The notes beneath the pieces are model-generated. The model ran no database searches. It saw only the letters and a list, made by a program, of their open reading frames with translations, and was not told the origin of the DNA. Both the position numbers and the translations under genes were made by a program. From JBCCTX01 sp964468435 (lineage in GTDB: Bacteria > Bacteroidota > Bacteroidia > J057), in contig CAYXVE010000072.1 in assembly GCA_964468435.1 (NCBI GenBank), forward strand, positions 1 to 21,558: a DNA stretch of 21,558 nucleotides. Reading direction: 5' to 3'. Shown here piece by piece: positions 7,658 through 14,935 of this stretch. Numbering within the stretch: the first letter of the stretch is position 1; each line of letters begins with the position of its first letter.

Positions 7658-7665
7658 CAAAACTA
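7658..7665 (-). promoter_or_regulatory. -7 promoter element of the suf operon
   Basis: Minus-strand TAGTTTTG is a perfect TAnnTTTG match 33 bp from the sufB ATG, giving an untranslated leader of about 27 nt. The upstream TTG is 25 bp away, a loose fit for a -33 element. No clear IscR- or Fur-like operator was recognised in the 158-bp divergent gap. Confidence 0.5.
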
Positions 7666-7782
7666 AGAAGCAAATTGTTGCTCGGACCTGCAAGAAACAG
7701 GAAGATTTTTCCATGAAAATGTGCCTATAAAACATAATTCATAGGTATATTCAGGAAAAAAGATGCATGTTTTAATTTGCTT

Positions 7783-8829
7783 ATGAATTTAAGAGATATA
7801 TACATTTTTATCCAATTGTTTATATGGATCATTATTTTTCTGATTATAAGTCCTTGGCCTTTAGGTTGGGTATTGATCAACATTTCAACCCTCAATCAGC
7901 AGCAGACTTTACTATTTATATCTTACGAGATTATCGTCAAGGTGTTGATGGTATATACTTACGCACACTTGGCTTTACCTGTCTATCTAAAAAGGCGTAA
8001 ACTTAGTTATTTAATCTCTATAAACCTCACATATTGGATACTGTTTAGCGTTTTTGAAAGCATTAGTAGTGAAATGTATATCACTCATGTGGAAAAGCAT
8101 AGCTGGGTAGTTAGCTGGCAGTATTTTATCAGGTTGATTCCCACGTATTTATTTATTAATTTATTTTTGTTGACCTATGCTAACCTCACGGGATTTGCCT
8201 ATGCATGGTTTAGGAGTGAAAGATTGAGGAGGTTGCTGGAGGGTGAAAAACTAAAGGCTGAACTGTCAGCACTCAGGCATCAGATACATCCCCACTTTTT
8301 GTTTAATACGTTAAACAGCTTATATGGCCTGGCTTATGAAAACGATGATGAAGACACCGCCGAGGGGATTGCCAAGTTATCGAACCTGATGCGATATATG
8401 ATATACGAAGCTCGAGATGAATTTGTACCACTTGCAAAAGAAATATCCTATATCAAGAACTATGTGGACTTGCAGAGGCTGAGGTTGAGTTCAGAGAATG
8501 AAGTCTTATTTGAGGTAATGGGGATAGTAGGTAACAATAAGATAGCCCCTTTAATATTTATTCCATTTATTGAAAACGCCTTTAAACACGGACTCAGCAC
8601 GGTCCAGTCATCCTGCATAAAGGTAGGATTGGAAATACAGGAAACTAAGATCATCTTCACGACAGAAAATAGCATATCCAAAAGCAGAGCGCAGCATGAA
8701 CAACCACACAAAGGGATAGGGCTGTCTAATGTCAAACAGCGGCTTGAGATGCTGTATCCTGATGCATACGACCTGGACATATCGTCTGAGGATGGAATGT
8801 ACTTTGTTCAACTTACTTTACATCTATGA
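7783..8829 (+). CDS. LytS/YehU-type membrane sensor histidine kinase
   Basis: The 348-residue protein has about four hydrophobic membrane segments in its first ~140 residues, a short coiled linker (SERLRRLLEGEKLKAELSAL) and a His_kinase domain. The phosphoacceptor is expected at His171 in QIHPHFLFNTLNS. The ATP-binding lid has the N-box ENAFKHG (Asn265) and the G-box GIGLSNVKQRL. No periplasmic sensor domain is evident. I chose the ATG at 7783 rather than a TTG two codons upstream. The gene overlaps the next by 4 bp (ATGA), typical of translational coupling with a cognate LytTR regulator. The signal sensed is unknown. Confidence 0.93.
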   Translation: MNLRDIYIFIQLFIWIIIFLIISPWPLGWVLINISTLNQQQTLLFISYEIIVKVLMVYTYAHLALPVYLKRRKLSYLISINLTYWILFSVFESISSEMYITHVEKHSWVVSWQYFIRLIPTYLFINLFLLTYANLTGFAYAWFRSERLRRLLEGEKLKAELSALRHQIHPHFLFNTLNSLYGLAYENDDEDTAEGIAKLSNLMRYMIYEARDEFVPLAKEISYIKNYVDLQRLRLSSENEVLFEVMGIVGNNKIAPLIFIPFIENAFKHGLSTVQSSCIKVGLEIQETKIIFTTENSISKSRAQHEQPHKGIGLSNVKQRLEMLYPDAYDLDISSEDGMYFVQLTLHL

Positions 8830-9536
8830 CCAAGATAACCTGTATTGCTATCGATGATGAACCTTTGGCGCTTGCAGTGATCGAGAGATTCTCCAATAAG
8901 GTTCCCGGTCTGGAACTCAGGGGGACTTTTCAGAATCCTTTGTCAGCGCTGGAATATCTTCAGTCCCACCCTGTAGATCTATTATTTTTGGATATACATA
9001 TGCCTGATCTTTCCGGAATGGAATTCCTTCACAGCCTGACTCATAAACCGTTGATAATTTTTACTACAGCACACACTGAGTATGCGTTGGAGAGTTATGA
9101 CTGGGATGCTGTCGACTATCTTTTGAAACCCATTTTATTTGATCGTTTTGTGAAAGGGGTAAATAGGGCCCGGCATATGATGGACAAGGAAGAAGATGAA
9201 CGTCCGGCTACACAGGATGCTACTTATTTATTTGTCAAGTCAGATACCCGCTTTTTCAAAATCAACTATGAGGATATCCTATTTATAGAAGGTATGCGGG
9301 ACTACGTAGCCATTCATACAGATCAGCAGCGTATACTCACGCTAATGAGTATGACCAAGATGTTGCATAGGCTTCCCTCTAGTGATTTTAAGCGAATACA
9401 TAAATCTTATATCATCAACGTTCACCATATTGAGCTTATCCAACACAACCGTGTACAGCTTGCCGGCAAGGAGATTCCTGTAAGCAGTACATATAAAGAA
9501 GACTTTCAGAAATTTATCGAAAGCAGGTTGGAGTAA
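8826..9536 (+). CDS. LytTR-family response regulator
   Basis: This 236-residue DNA-binding regulator is the partner of the kinase it overlaps. The receiver domain (1-~118) has the acidic pair Asp10/Asp11 in IDDEP, phosphoacceptor Asp56 in LDIHMPDLSG, Thr80/Thr81 and Lys101 in LLKP. The LytTR domain (about 135-236) carries the typical FIEGMRDYVAIHT, a central RIHKSYIINVHHIE and VSSTYKEDFQKF near the C-terminus. All phosphorylation residues are present. Targets cannot be read from the sequence; the operon holds only the two signalling genes. No convincing terminator follows before the ilv leader. Confidence 0.94.
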   Translation: MTKITCIAIDDEPLALAVIERFSNKVPGLELRGTFQNPLSALEYLQSHPVDLLFLDIHMPDLSGMEFLHSLTHKPLIIFTTAHTEYALESYDWDAVDYLLKPILFDRFVKGVNRARHMMDKEEDERPATQDATYLFVKSDTRFFKINYEDILFIEGMRDYVAIHTDQQRILTLMSMTKMLHRLPSSDFKRIHKSYIINVHHIELIQHNRVQLAGKEIPVSSTYKEDFQKFIESRLE

Positions 9537-9605
9537 AATAGATATAGGAGTCAAGTCGGGTTCATGAGTTCAAAATTATTAAGAAATTATTTGGATTTTT
9601 CGTGT

Positions 9606-9627
9606 TACGTTTCCATTTTTGATTTTG
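9606..9627 (+). promoter_or_regulatory. Candidate -7 elements of the ilv leader transcript
   Basis: TACGTTTC (9606-9613) and TGATTTTG (9620-9627) each match TAnnTTTG at five of its six fixed positions. The first would start transcription near 9620, leaving room for the ribosome-binding site at 9630. The second would start almost at that site. Neither has a properly spaced -33 TTTG, so the promoter is only approximately placed. Confidence 0.3.
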
Positions 9628-9640
9628 ATAAGGTTAAATA

Positions 9641-9703
9641 ATGAAAATAATTCAAGTCATACCCCTGATACTTTTAATTGTAGTGGTCATTTTGCGACTC
9701 TGA
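9641..9703 (+). CDS. ilv operon leader peptide (20 aa, Ile/Leu/Val-rich)
   Basis: A 20-codon frame encodes MKIIQVIPLILLIVVVILRL: 6 Ile, 5 Leu and 4 Val, 15 of 20 residues. It begins at an ATG 7 nt after a TAAGG ribosome-binding site (9629-9633), with an in-frame stop two codons upstream, so the start is fixed. It ends 95 bp before ilvE, the first gene of a five-gene branched-chain amino acid operon, and is followed by competing hairpins ending in a terminator. This matches the logic of the E. coli ilvL and ivbL leaders: scarcity of charged Ile, Leu or Val tRNA stalls the ribosome and lets transcription continue. A small membrane peptide is the alternative, but composition, position and RNA context favour a leader. 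I see no similarity to the E. coli peptides beyond composition. Confidence 0.75.
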   Translation: MKIIQVIPLILLIVVVILRL

Positions 9704-9738
9704 GGGTGGCCTGTTTACGATATTTTCTTAAGCCATTC
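9685..9738 (+). promoter_or_regulatory. Attenuator pause and antiterminator pairings
   Basis: Segment 1 (9685-9693, GGUCAUUUU, inside leader codons 15-18) can pair with segment 2 (9703-9711, AGGGUGGCC): nine continuous pairs, four of them G-U, with a 9-nt loop. Segment 2 (9704-9710, GGGUGGC) can instead pair with segment 3 (9732-9738, GCCAUUC): seven pairs, two G-U, with a 21-nt loop. Segment 3 is also the left arm of the terminator, so the pairings are mutually exclusive. A ribosome stalled on codons 9-18 would mask segment 1 and favour 2:3; one at the stop codon (9701-9703) would mask segment 2 and allow termination. The pairing was worked out by eye, without energy calculation. Confidence 0.6.
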
Positions 9739-9767
9739 TCTTCCGGGAATGGCTTAGTTATTATTAT
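9729..9767 (+). terminator. Attenuator terminator upstream of ilvE
   Basis: TAAGCCATTC (9729-9738) and GAATGGCTTA (9747-9756) form a perfect 10-bp stem with an 8-nt loop, followed by GTTATTATTAT. It ends 32-42 bp before the ilvE ATG and lies after the leader peptide, so it would stop transcription before the ilv genes. The U-tract is interrupted by A, so termination may be partial. It could also serve the LytTR operon upstream. Confidence 0.75.
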
Positions 9768-9798
9768 AGGGTGATTAATTAGCAAAGCAATAAACAAT

Positions 9799-10689
9799 AT
9801 GTATTACGAAGAAGACACCCTGGTCTATTTGGACGGAGATATTTTGCCTATGAAAGATGCCAGGTGCGATCTGTTTTCGCAGACCATGCACTATGGAGTA
9901 GGGGTCTTTGAAGGTATAAGGGCCTTTCCTACTTCCCATGGGCCTCGGATGTTTATGGCACAGGAGCATTATGACCGGCTTATGTATTCTGCCAGCAAAA
10001 TGCATGTTAGCTATGATATTTCTTTCGGGCATTTTCAACATGCTTGTAACGAATTGATCAATCGCAACAATCTGGCAGAAGCATACATTAGGCCTTTGAT
10101 TTTTGCTTCACCGAATATGGGCCTTTGCGTCAGTGCAAATTTTCATTTTTTTATTGCTGTATGGAAATGGGGAAAACTCTTAGGTGATCAAGAACTGAAA
10201 CTTAAATTTTCCAGTTACCGAAAACCTTCAGCCCACTCTTTTCATATAGATGCCAAAATATGTGGAAACTACGTCAACAATGTACTGGCTACTACGGAAG
10301 CAAAGTCTGAGGGCTATGATGATGGGATTTTACTGGATGAAGCGGGCAACGTAGTTTGTACGGCTGGTGCCAATATATTTATTGAGAAAAATGAAGCACT
10401 ATTTACTCCACGATTGGGTAAGATTTTTCCGGGCATAACCCGTTATACCATTATACAGCTAGCCAGAGAACTCGGAATTGAGGTAAGAGAAGAAGAGGTA
10501 ACTCCCAGGGATGTACTTGAAGCTGACAGTGCTTTTTTGACTGGAACTGCCACAGATGTATCACCTGTTGGCAGGATAGAACAATGCGATATGCGTCTGG
10601 ACTGGGAGGATTCAATCGGTTATATATTATCCAAAAAATATCATCAATTAGTTACTCAAGGAGACCAAACTTGTCCTACATTGATATAA
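9799..10689 (+). CDS. ilvE: Branched-chain amino acid aminotransferase (class IV)
   Basis: IlvE performs the last step to Ile, Val and Leu, exchanging amino groups with glutamate by way of PLP. The 296-residue protein shows MHYGVGVFEGIRAF (30-43), Arg60 in HYDRL, YIRPL (97-101), the PLP lysine Lys153 in DAKICGNYVNN, PGITR and LTGTATDVSPV (247-257). It differs from the family where E. coli has SEGAGENLF: here it reads VCTAGANIF, so the Glu that contacts the PLP ring nitrogen (E. coli Glu193) is Cys187 and the second Glu is Ala191. The Ala is common in Bacteroidota; the Cys is not what I expect. It is first in the operon, 2 bp before ilvD. Confidence 0.92.
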   Translation: MYYEEDTLVYLDGDILPMKDARCDLFSQTMHYGVGVFEGIRAFPTSHGPRMFMAQEHYDRLMYSASKMHVSYDISFGHFQHACNELINRNNLAEAYIRPLIFASPNMGLCVSANFHFFIAVWKWGKLLGDQELKLKFSSYRKPSAHSFHIDAKICGNYVNNVLATTEAKSEGYDDGILLDEAGNVVCTAGANIFIEKNEALFTPRLGKIFPGITRYTIIQLARELGIEVREEEVTPRDVLEADSAFLTGTATDVSPVGRIEQCDMRLDWEDSIGYILSKKYHQLVTQGDQTCPTLI

Positions 10690-10691
10690 AT

Positions 10692-12365
10692 ATGGTATTG
10701 AACAAATACAGTAAGACTATTACGCAAAGTGATGCTCAACCTGGAGCACAGGCGATGCTTTATGGCATAGGACTAACAGATGAAGATCTCACTAAGCCAC
10801 TTGTTGGGATAGCTAGCACAGGCTATGAAGGTAATCCCTGCAATATGCATCTCAACGGTCTGGCAGAAGAGGTCAAGGTGGGTGTGGATCAGGAGGATCT
10901 TGTGGGCTTAATTTTTCATACAATTGGTGTCAGTGATGCGATCTCCATGGGAACAGATGGTATGCGATACTCGCTTCCTTCAAGGGATGTGATTGCAGAT
11001 TCTATCGAGACGGTTATGGGAGCTATGTGGTATGATGGGCTGGTGGCAATCGTGGGATGTGATAAAAATATGCCGGGTGCCTTGATGGCTATGGGAAGAC
11101 TTAATCGCCCTTCGATCCTGGTTTATGGAGGGACTATTGCCTCAGGCACTTACAAAGGTGAAACGCTGAATATTGTTTCTGCATTTGAGGCATGGGGAAA
11201 GCATGTAAATGGTGAGATAACGCCAGAGAATTTTAAGGGGGTGATCCGCAACTCATGCCCCGGTCCTGGGGCTTGTGGAGGTATGTATACTGCCAATACG
11301 ATGGCAGTGGCTATCGAGGCGATGGGTATGAGTTTGCCATACAGTTCTTCCCATCCAGCTAGGCATATCTGTAAGCGTAAAGAATGCCTGGATGTAGGAA
11401 CCACTTTGGCGCATCTGATTGAGCAAGATATAAAACCCAGGGATGTCATGACACGCGAGGCATTTGAAAATGCCCTGACAATGATCATGGCATTGGGAGG
11501 ATCGACCAACTCAGTCATACACATGGTTGCAATAGCTAAATCTGTAGGAGTTACCCTCACCCTGGATGATTTTCAGCGCATGAGTGATCGCATACCACTG
11601 CTTGCAGACATGAAACCTAGTGGCAAGTATCTGATGGAGGATCTCTTTCAGGTAGGGGGTACACCGGCAGTGATGAAGATGCTGCTAGAAGCGGGATATC
11701 TGCATGGAGATTGTATGACCATCACCGGTAAGACTTTGCGGGAAAATTTGGCTGTGGTAGATGCACTTTCAGAGGGGCAAGATATCATATATCCCATCGA
11801 TAAACCAATTAAGGCAACGGGACATATACAGATACTATATGGCAATCTTGCTAGCGAGGGATCTGTAGCCAAGATTACGGGTAAGGAAGGTGAGCGCTTT
11901 GAAGGCAAAGCAAAAGTATTTGACAGTGAGGTGGAGGCCAACCAAGCAATTCAGGATGGTAAAATAGAGCCAGGGCAGGTGATTGTAATACGCTATGAAG
12001 GACCTTGTGGAGGCCCGGGGATGCCTGAGATGCTCAAACCTACAGCAGCCATTATGGGGGCGGGTCTGGGTAGTCAGGTTGCACTGATCACCGATGGACG
12101 CTTTTCTGGAGGTACACATGGATTCGTTGTGGGACATATTACGCCAGAGGCGCAGCTAGGAGGCCTGATAGGACTTTTAGCCGATGGAGACCATATTGTT
12201 ATAGATGCAACAGAGAATCTGCTTCACGTAGCGCTTTCTGATGAAGAAATTCAGCAGCGCAAAGCTAAATGGGAACCTAAGCCACCTCGCTTTACCCAGG
12301 GTGTGCTTTATAAATATAGCAAGATAGTATCGTCTGCCTCGGAAGGGTGTGTGACAGATGCGTGA
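10692..12365 (+). CDS. ilvD: Dihydroxy-acid dehydratase
   Basis: IlvD dehydrates dihydroxyisovalerate and dihydroxymethylvalerate to keto acids, using an iron-sulfur cluster and Mg2+. From the ATG at 10692 it has 557 residues, the family's normal size. An open frame extends 36 codons further upstream, but that stretch overlaps ilvE and has no family similarity. Cluster ligands are Cys50 in EGNPCNMH, Cys123 in GCDKNMPG and Cys195 in CPGPGACGGMYTANTM. Lys125 is the usual carbamylated lysine and Asp82 lies in SDAISMG. The C-terminal YEGPCGGPGMPEML and TDGRFSGGTHGFVVGHI are intact. The start lies 2 bp after the ilvE stop, which implies coupled translation; a GGAG about 28 bp upstream is too far to serve as a normal site. 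Confidence 0.96.
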   Translation: MVLNKYSKTITQSDAQPGAQAMLYGIGLTDEDLTKPLVGIASTGYEGNPCNMHLNGLAEEVKVGVDQEDLVGLIFHTIGVSDAISMGTDGMRYSLPSRDVIADSIETVMGAMWYDGLVAIVGCDKNMPGALMAMGRLNRPSILVYGGTIASGTYKGETLNIVSAFEAWGKHVNGEITPENFKGVIRNSCPGPGACGGMYTANTMAVAIEAMGMSLPYSSSHPARHICKRKECLDVGTTLAHLIEQDIKPRDVMTREAFENALTMIMALGGSTNSVIHMVAIAKSVGVTLTLDDFQRMSDRIPLLADMKPSGKYLMEDLFQVGGTPAVMKMLLEAGYLHGDCMTITGKTLRENLAVVDALSEGQDIIYPIDKPIKATGHIQILYGNLASEGSVAKITGKEGERFEGKAKVFDSEVEANQAIQDGKIEPGQVIVIRYEGPCGGPGMPEMLKPTAAIMGAGLGSQVALITDGRFSGGTHGFVVGHITPEAQLGGLIGLLADGDHIVIDATENLLHVALSDEEIQQRKAKWEPKPPRFTQGVLYKYSKIVSSASEGCVTDA

Positions 12366-12457
12366 ACATCAATCGTAGACTAGACTATCAATTACACAAT
12401 ATTTTACGATCAGATCGGCAAATTTTTATTAAGTACAACTGAAGAATCAAGAAAGTA

Positions 12458-14200
12458 ATGAGTACGACACGAATAGCATCAACATTGGACATTGCTCAGC
12501 AGAGCCAGCACAAAAGGATAGTATCTGGCGCAGAAGCTGTTATTTTATCTCTGTTGGAAGAGGGCGTAGATACCATATTTGGGTATCCAGGTGGAGCAAT
12601 CATGCCTGTTTACGATGCGCTGTATGACTACCAGGATAAGATCAATCATATTTTAGTGAGACATGAACAAGGCGCTTCACACGCAGCGCAGGGATATGCC
12701 CGGGTTACCAATAAGGCTGGAGTATGTCTGGTTACATCTGGTCCTGGAGCCACGAATCTCGTAACCGGCATCGCTGATGCTATGATAGACTCTACTCCGA
12801 TGGTGTGTATTACCGGCCAGGTCCCCAAACGTTTCTTAGGTACCGATGCTTTCCAGGAGATAGATATCATTAGTATGACTATGTCTGTTACTAAGTGGAG
12901 TTATCAGGTCACCTCTGCTGAGGAGATTCCCGATGCTATTTCAAAGGCTTTTTACATTGCACAAAGTGGCCGGCCTGGTCCGGTTGTGATCGATATTTGT
13001 AAAAATGCTGAAGTGGCAGAGCTGGAATTTGAGTACCGGAAGTGCAAAAGTCTCCGAAGCTATATCCCCATTCCCAAAACTGATGATGCAAGTCTTCATG
13101 AGGCAGCCCGGCTGATCAACGAGGCCCAAAAGCCGTTTATCCTTGCCGGACATGGGATATTGCTTTCAAAGGCGCAAGAGATTTTTAGGCAATTTGTAGA
13201 AAAGACGGGTATACCTCTGGGCTGTACGCTTCAGGGCTTGTCCTGTATTGATTCAGATCACCCATTGAATATGGGTATGCTGGGTATGCATGGCAATTAT
13301 GGTCCCAATATCAAGACCAATGAGTGTGATGTGCTGATTGCTGTAGGAATGCGCTTTGACGATCGCGTTACAGGGGATGTAAGCCGCTATGCCAAACAGG
13401 CAAAGATCATACATATCGAAATAGATAAAGCAGAGATCAATAAGATTATCCCGGTAGATATCCCCCTTTTGGGAGATGCAAAAGCTACACTCAATGCATT
13501 GATGCCGCTCGTTGAGGAGAAAAGTTATCCTGGATGGATTGAAGAATTTCACGAATGTGATCGCATAGAATACGAGAAAGTCATCAAAGGCGATATCTAT
13601 CCTAAGGGTGAAATGATACATATGGGCGAGGTGGTACACAAGGTATCAAAGATCACTCAAGGAAAAGCTATAGTAGTTGCGGACGTAGGCCAACATCAAA
13701 TGGCAGCAGCCAGATATTACAACTATGGGAGCACTGATGCATGGGTTTCTTCCGGAGGTCTGGGAACCATGGGGTTTGCACTTCCAGCAGCCTTTGGCGC
13801 TAAAGTTGCCACTCCTGAGCGAGAAGTTGTGGCCTTCATTGGTGATGGAGCATTTCAGATGACCCTTCAGGAACTAGGTTGTCTGTATCAGAATAATACT
13901 GCAGTGAAGGTGATCATCCTCAACAATAATTTTCTGGGTATGGTGCGCCAGTGGCAGCAATTATTCTTTGAAAGACGCTACTCATTTACAGAACTGGTTA
14001 ATCCTGATTTTGTCATGATTAGCCAGGGTTTTGGGGTACCTGCCAAAAGAATAGAAAAACGTGAAGATCTTGATGCAGGACTGAAAGAGATGTTTGAAAC
14101 TCCAGGCCCTTATCTATTGGATATCGTCGTGGAAAAGGAAGCCAATGTTTTCCCGATGGTTCCTTCAGGAGCTAGTATTTCCGATATATTACTGGAGTAA
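12458..14200 (+). CDS. ilvB: Acetolactate synthase, large (catalytic) subunit
   Basis: This ThDP- and FAD-dependent enzyme condenses pyruvate with pyruvate or 2-ketobutyrate, the first common step to Val, Leu and Ile. In 580 residues it shows FGYPGGAIMPVYDAL (41-55), the ThDP-activating Glu70 in RHEQGASHAAQGYAR, SGPGATN (94-100), the FAD-site RFDDR (299-303) and the ThDP/Mg motif from GDG (462-464) to NN (489-490). SGGLGTMGFALPAA (432-445) is present as in anabolic enzymes. The first ~20 residues before the conserved SGAEA are variable. A 92-bp gap separates it from ilvD, with no clear terminator or promoter. It partners IlvN immediately downstream. Confidence 0.96.
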   Translation: MSTTRIASTLDIAQQSQHKRIVSGAEAVILSLLEEGVDTIFGYPGGAIMPVYDALYDYQDKINHILVRHEQGASHAAQGYARVTNKAGVCLVTSGPGATNLVTGIADAMIDSTPMVCITGQVPKRFLGTDAFQEIDIISMTMSVTKWSYQVTSAEEIPDAISKAFYIAQSGRPGPVVIDICKNAEVAELEFEYRKCKSLRSYIPIPKTDDASLHEAARLINEAQKPFILAGHGILLSKAQEIFRQFVEKTGIPLGCTLQGLSCIDSDHPLNMGMLGMHGNYGPNIKTNECDVLIAVGMRFDDRVTGDVSRYAKQAKIIHIEIDKAEINKIIPVDIPLLGDAKATLNALMPLVEEKSYPGWIEEFHECDRIEYEKVIKGDIYPKGEMIHMGEVVHKVSKITQGKAIVVADVGQHQMAAARYYNYGSTDAWVSSGGLGTMGFALPAAFGAKVATPEREVVAFIGDGAFQMTLQELGCLYQNNTAVKVIILNNNFLGMVRQWQQLFFERRYSFTELVNPDFVMISQGFGVPAKRIEKREDLDAGLKEMFETPGPYLLDIVVEKEANVFPMVPSGASISDILLE

Positions 14201-14253
14201 AGGCTTTACCGTACCTAACTAACCCATTGTTACACCTAGAAATCACAAGAAAA

Positions 14254-14832
14254 ATGAGTCAACCTAAGTCATATACAATATCCATTTTTACGGAAAATGT
14301 GCCTGGATTGCTGCACCGCATTACGACAGTATTCACTCGTAGAAAGATCAACCTGGATAGCTTTACGGCTTCCGAGTCAGAGGTAGAAGGTGTATATCGC
14401 TTTACGATTGTGGTCAAAATGCCTTACGAAGAGGTGTATAAAGTTGTCAAAAAACTCGATAAGATCATAGGGGTATTCAATGCCTTTCTCCACGATGAAG
14501 AAGGGGTTGTGCATCAGGAGGTAGCTCTGTATAAGCTGGCTACTCAGTCGCTGATCAACGGCAAATTGGAAGAGATTATCCGTCAGTATAACGCCCGAAT
14601 ACTTACGGTAGAACCAGATTATCTGGTGATTGAGAAAACCGGGAAGCATGAAGAGATACAGGAGTTACTGAAAAAGCTTGAGACTTACGGTGTGCTGGAG
14701 TTTGCCCGTTCAGGTCTTGTCTCAGTGATGAAACGCGACTACAGCCTCGATAAGTATATTGAAGAAGCTACTGCTGGTGCTAGGGATTCCAAGCCACTAG
14801 CTGTAGACCGTACAGGGAATATCGTAGAGTAG
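14254..14832 (+). CDS. ilvN: Acetolactate synthase, small (regulatory) subunit
   Basis: IlvN activates IlvB and confers feedback inhibition by valine. From the ATG at 14254 the protein has 192 residues: an N-terminal ACT domain (about 7-80) and the C-terminal ALS small-subunit domain (about 85-165, through DYLVIEKTG to GLVSVMKRDYSLDKY). Asn15, Gly18 and Asn33 align with E. coli IlvH Asn11, Gly14 and Asn29, residues linked to valine binding (from memory), so valine control is probably kept. A TTG nine codons upstream gives a longer frame, but the ACT domain begins just after the ATG. At this length it resembles IlvH more than the short E. coli IlvN. It lies 53 bp after ilvB. Confidence 0.94.
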   Translation: MSQPKSYTISIFTENVPGLLHRITTVFTRRKINLDSFTASESEVEGVYRFTIVVKMPYEEVYKVVKKLDKIIGVFNAFLHDEEGVVHQEVALYKLATQSLINGKLEEIIRQYNARILTVEPDYLVIEKTGKHEEIQELLKKLETYGVLEFARSGLVSVMKRDYSLDKYIEEATAGARDSKPLAVDRTGNIVE

Positions 14833-14852
14833 ATTCAGTACGTTGAAGATTT

Positions 14853-14860
14853 TATATTTG
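14853..14860 (+). promoter_or_regulatory. Possible internal promoter before ilvC
   Basis: TATATTTG is a perfect -7 match in the 103-bp gap between ilvN and ilvC, 75 bp before the ilvC ATG. No TTTG is found at the proper -33 distance. If active, it would let ilvC escape the attenuator. In AT-rich sequence a chance match is quite possible. Confidence 0.3.
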
Positions 14861-14935
14861 AGAATCACGTATATTTATCCATTCAGAATGTTAGAACATA
14901 TCTTGTAATTTCTCCACAATAATAGTAGTACAATT

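Noticed and set aside
7724..7745. CCTAT-N12-ATAGG inverted repeat in the sufB/kinase divergent gap as an operator
   Set aside because: Only five pairs, wide spacing, and no resemblance to an operator I know; chance is likely in AT-rich DNA.
7777..7779. TTG start for the histidine kinase
   Set aside because: An ATG two codons later is more plausible and nothing in the added residues supports the TTG.
9641..9703. Leader peptide as a type I toxin or stand-alone membrane peptide
   Set aside because: No antisense promoter was evident, and the Ile/Leu/Val bias, position before ilv genes and following terminator fit an attenuator better; not fully excluded.
10584..10691. 36-residue N-terminal extension of IlvD
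   Set aside because: It overlaps the end of ilvE in another frame and has no counterpart in the family; the ATG at 10692 gives normal length.
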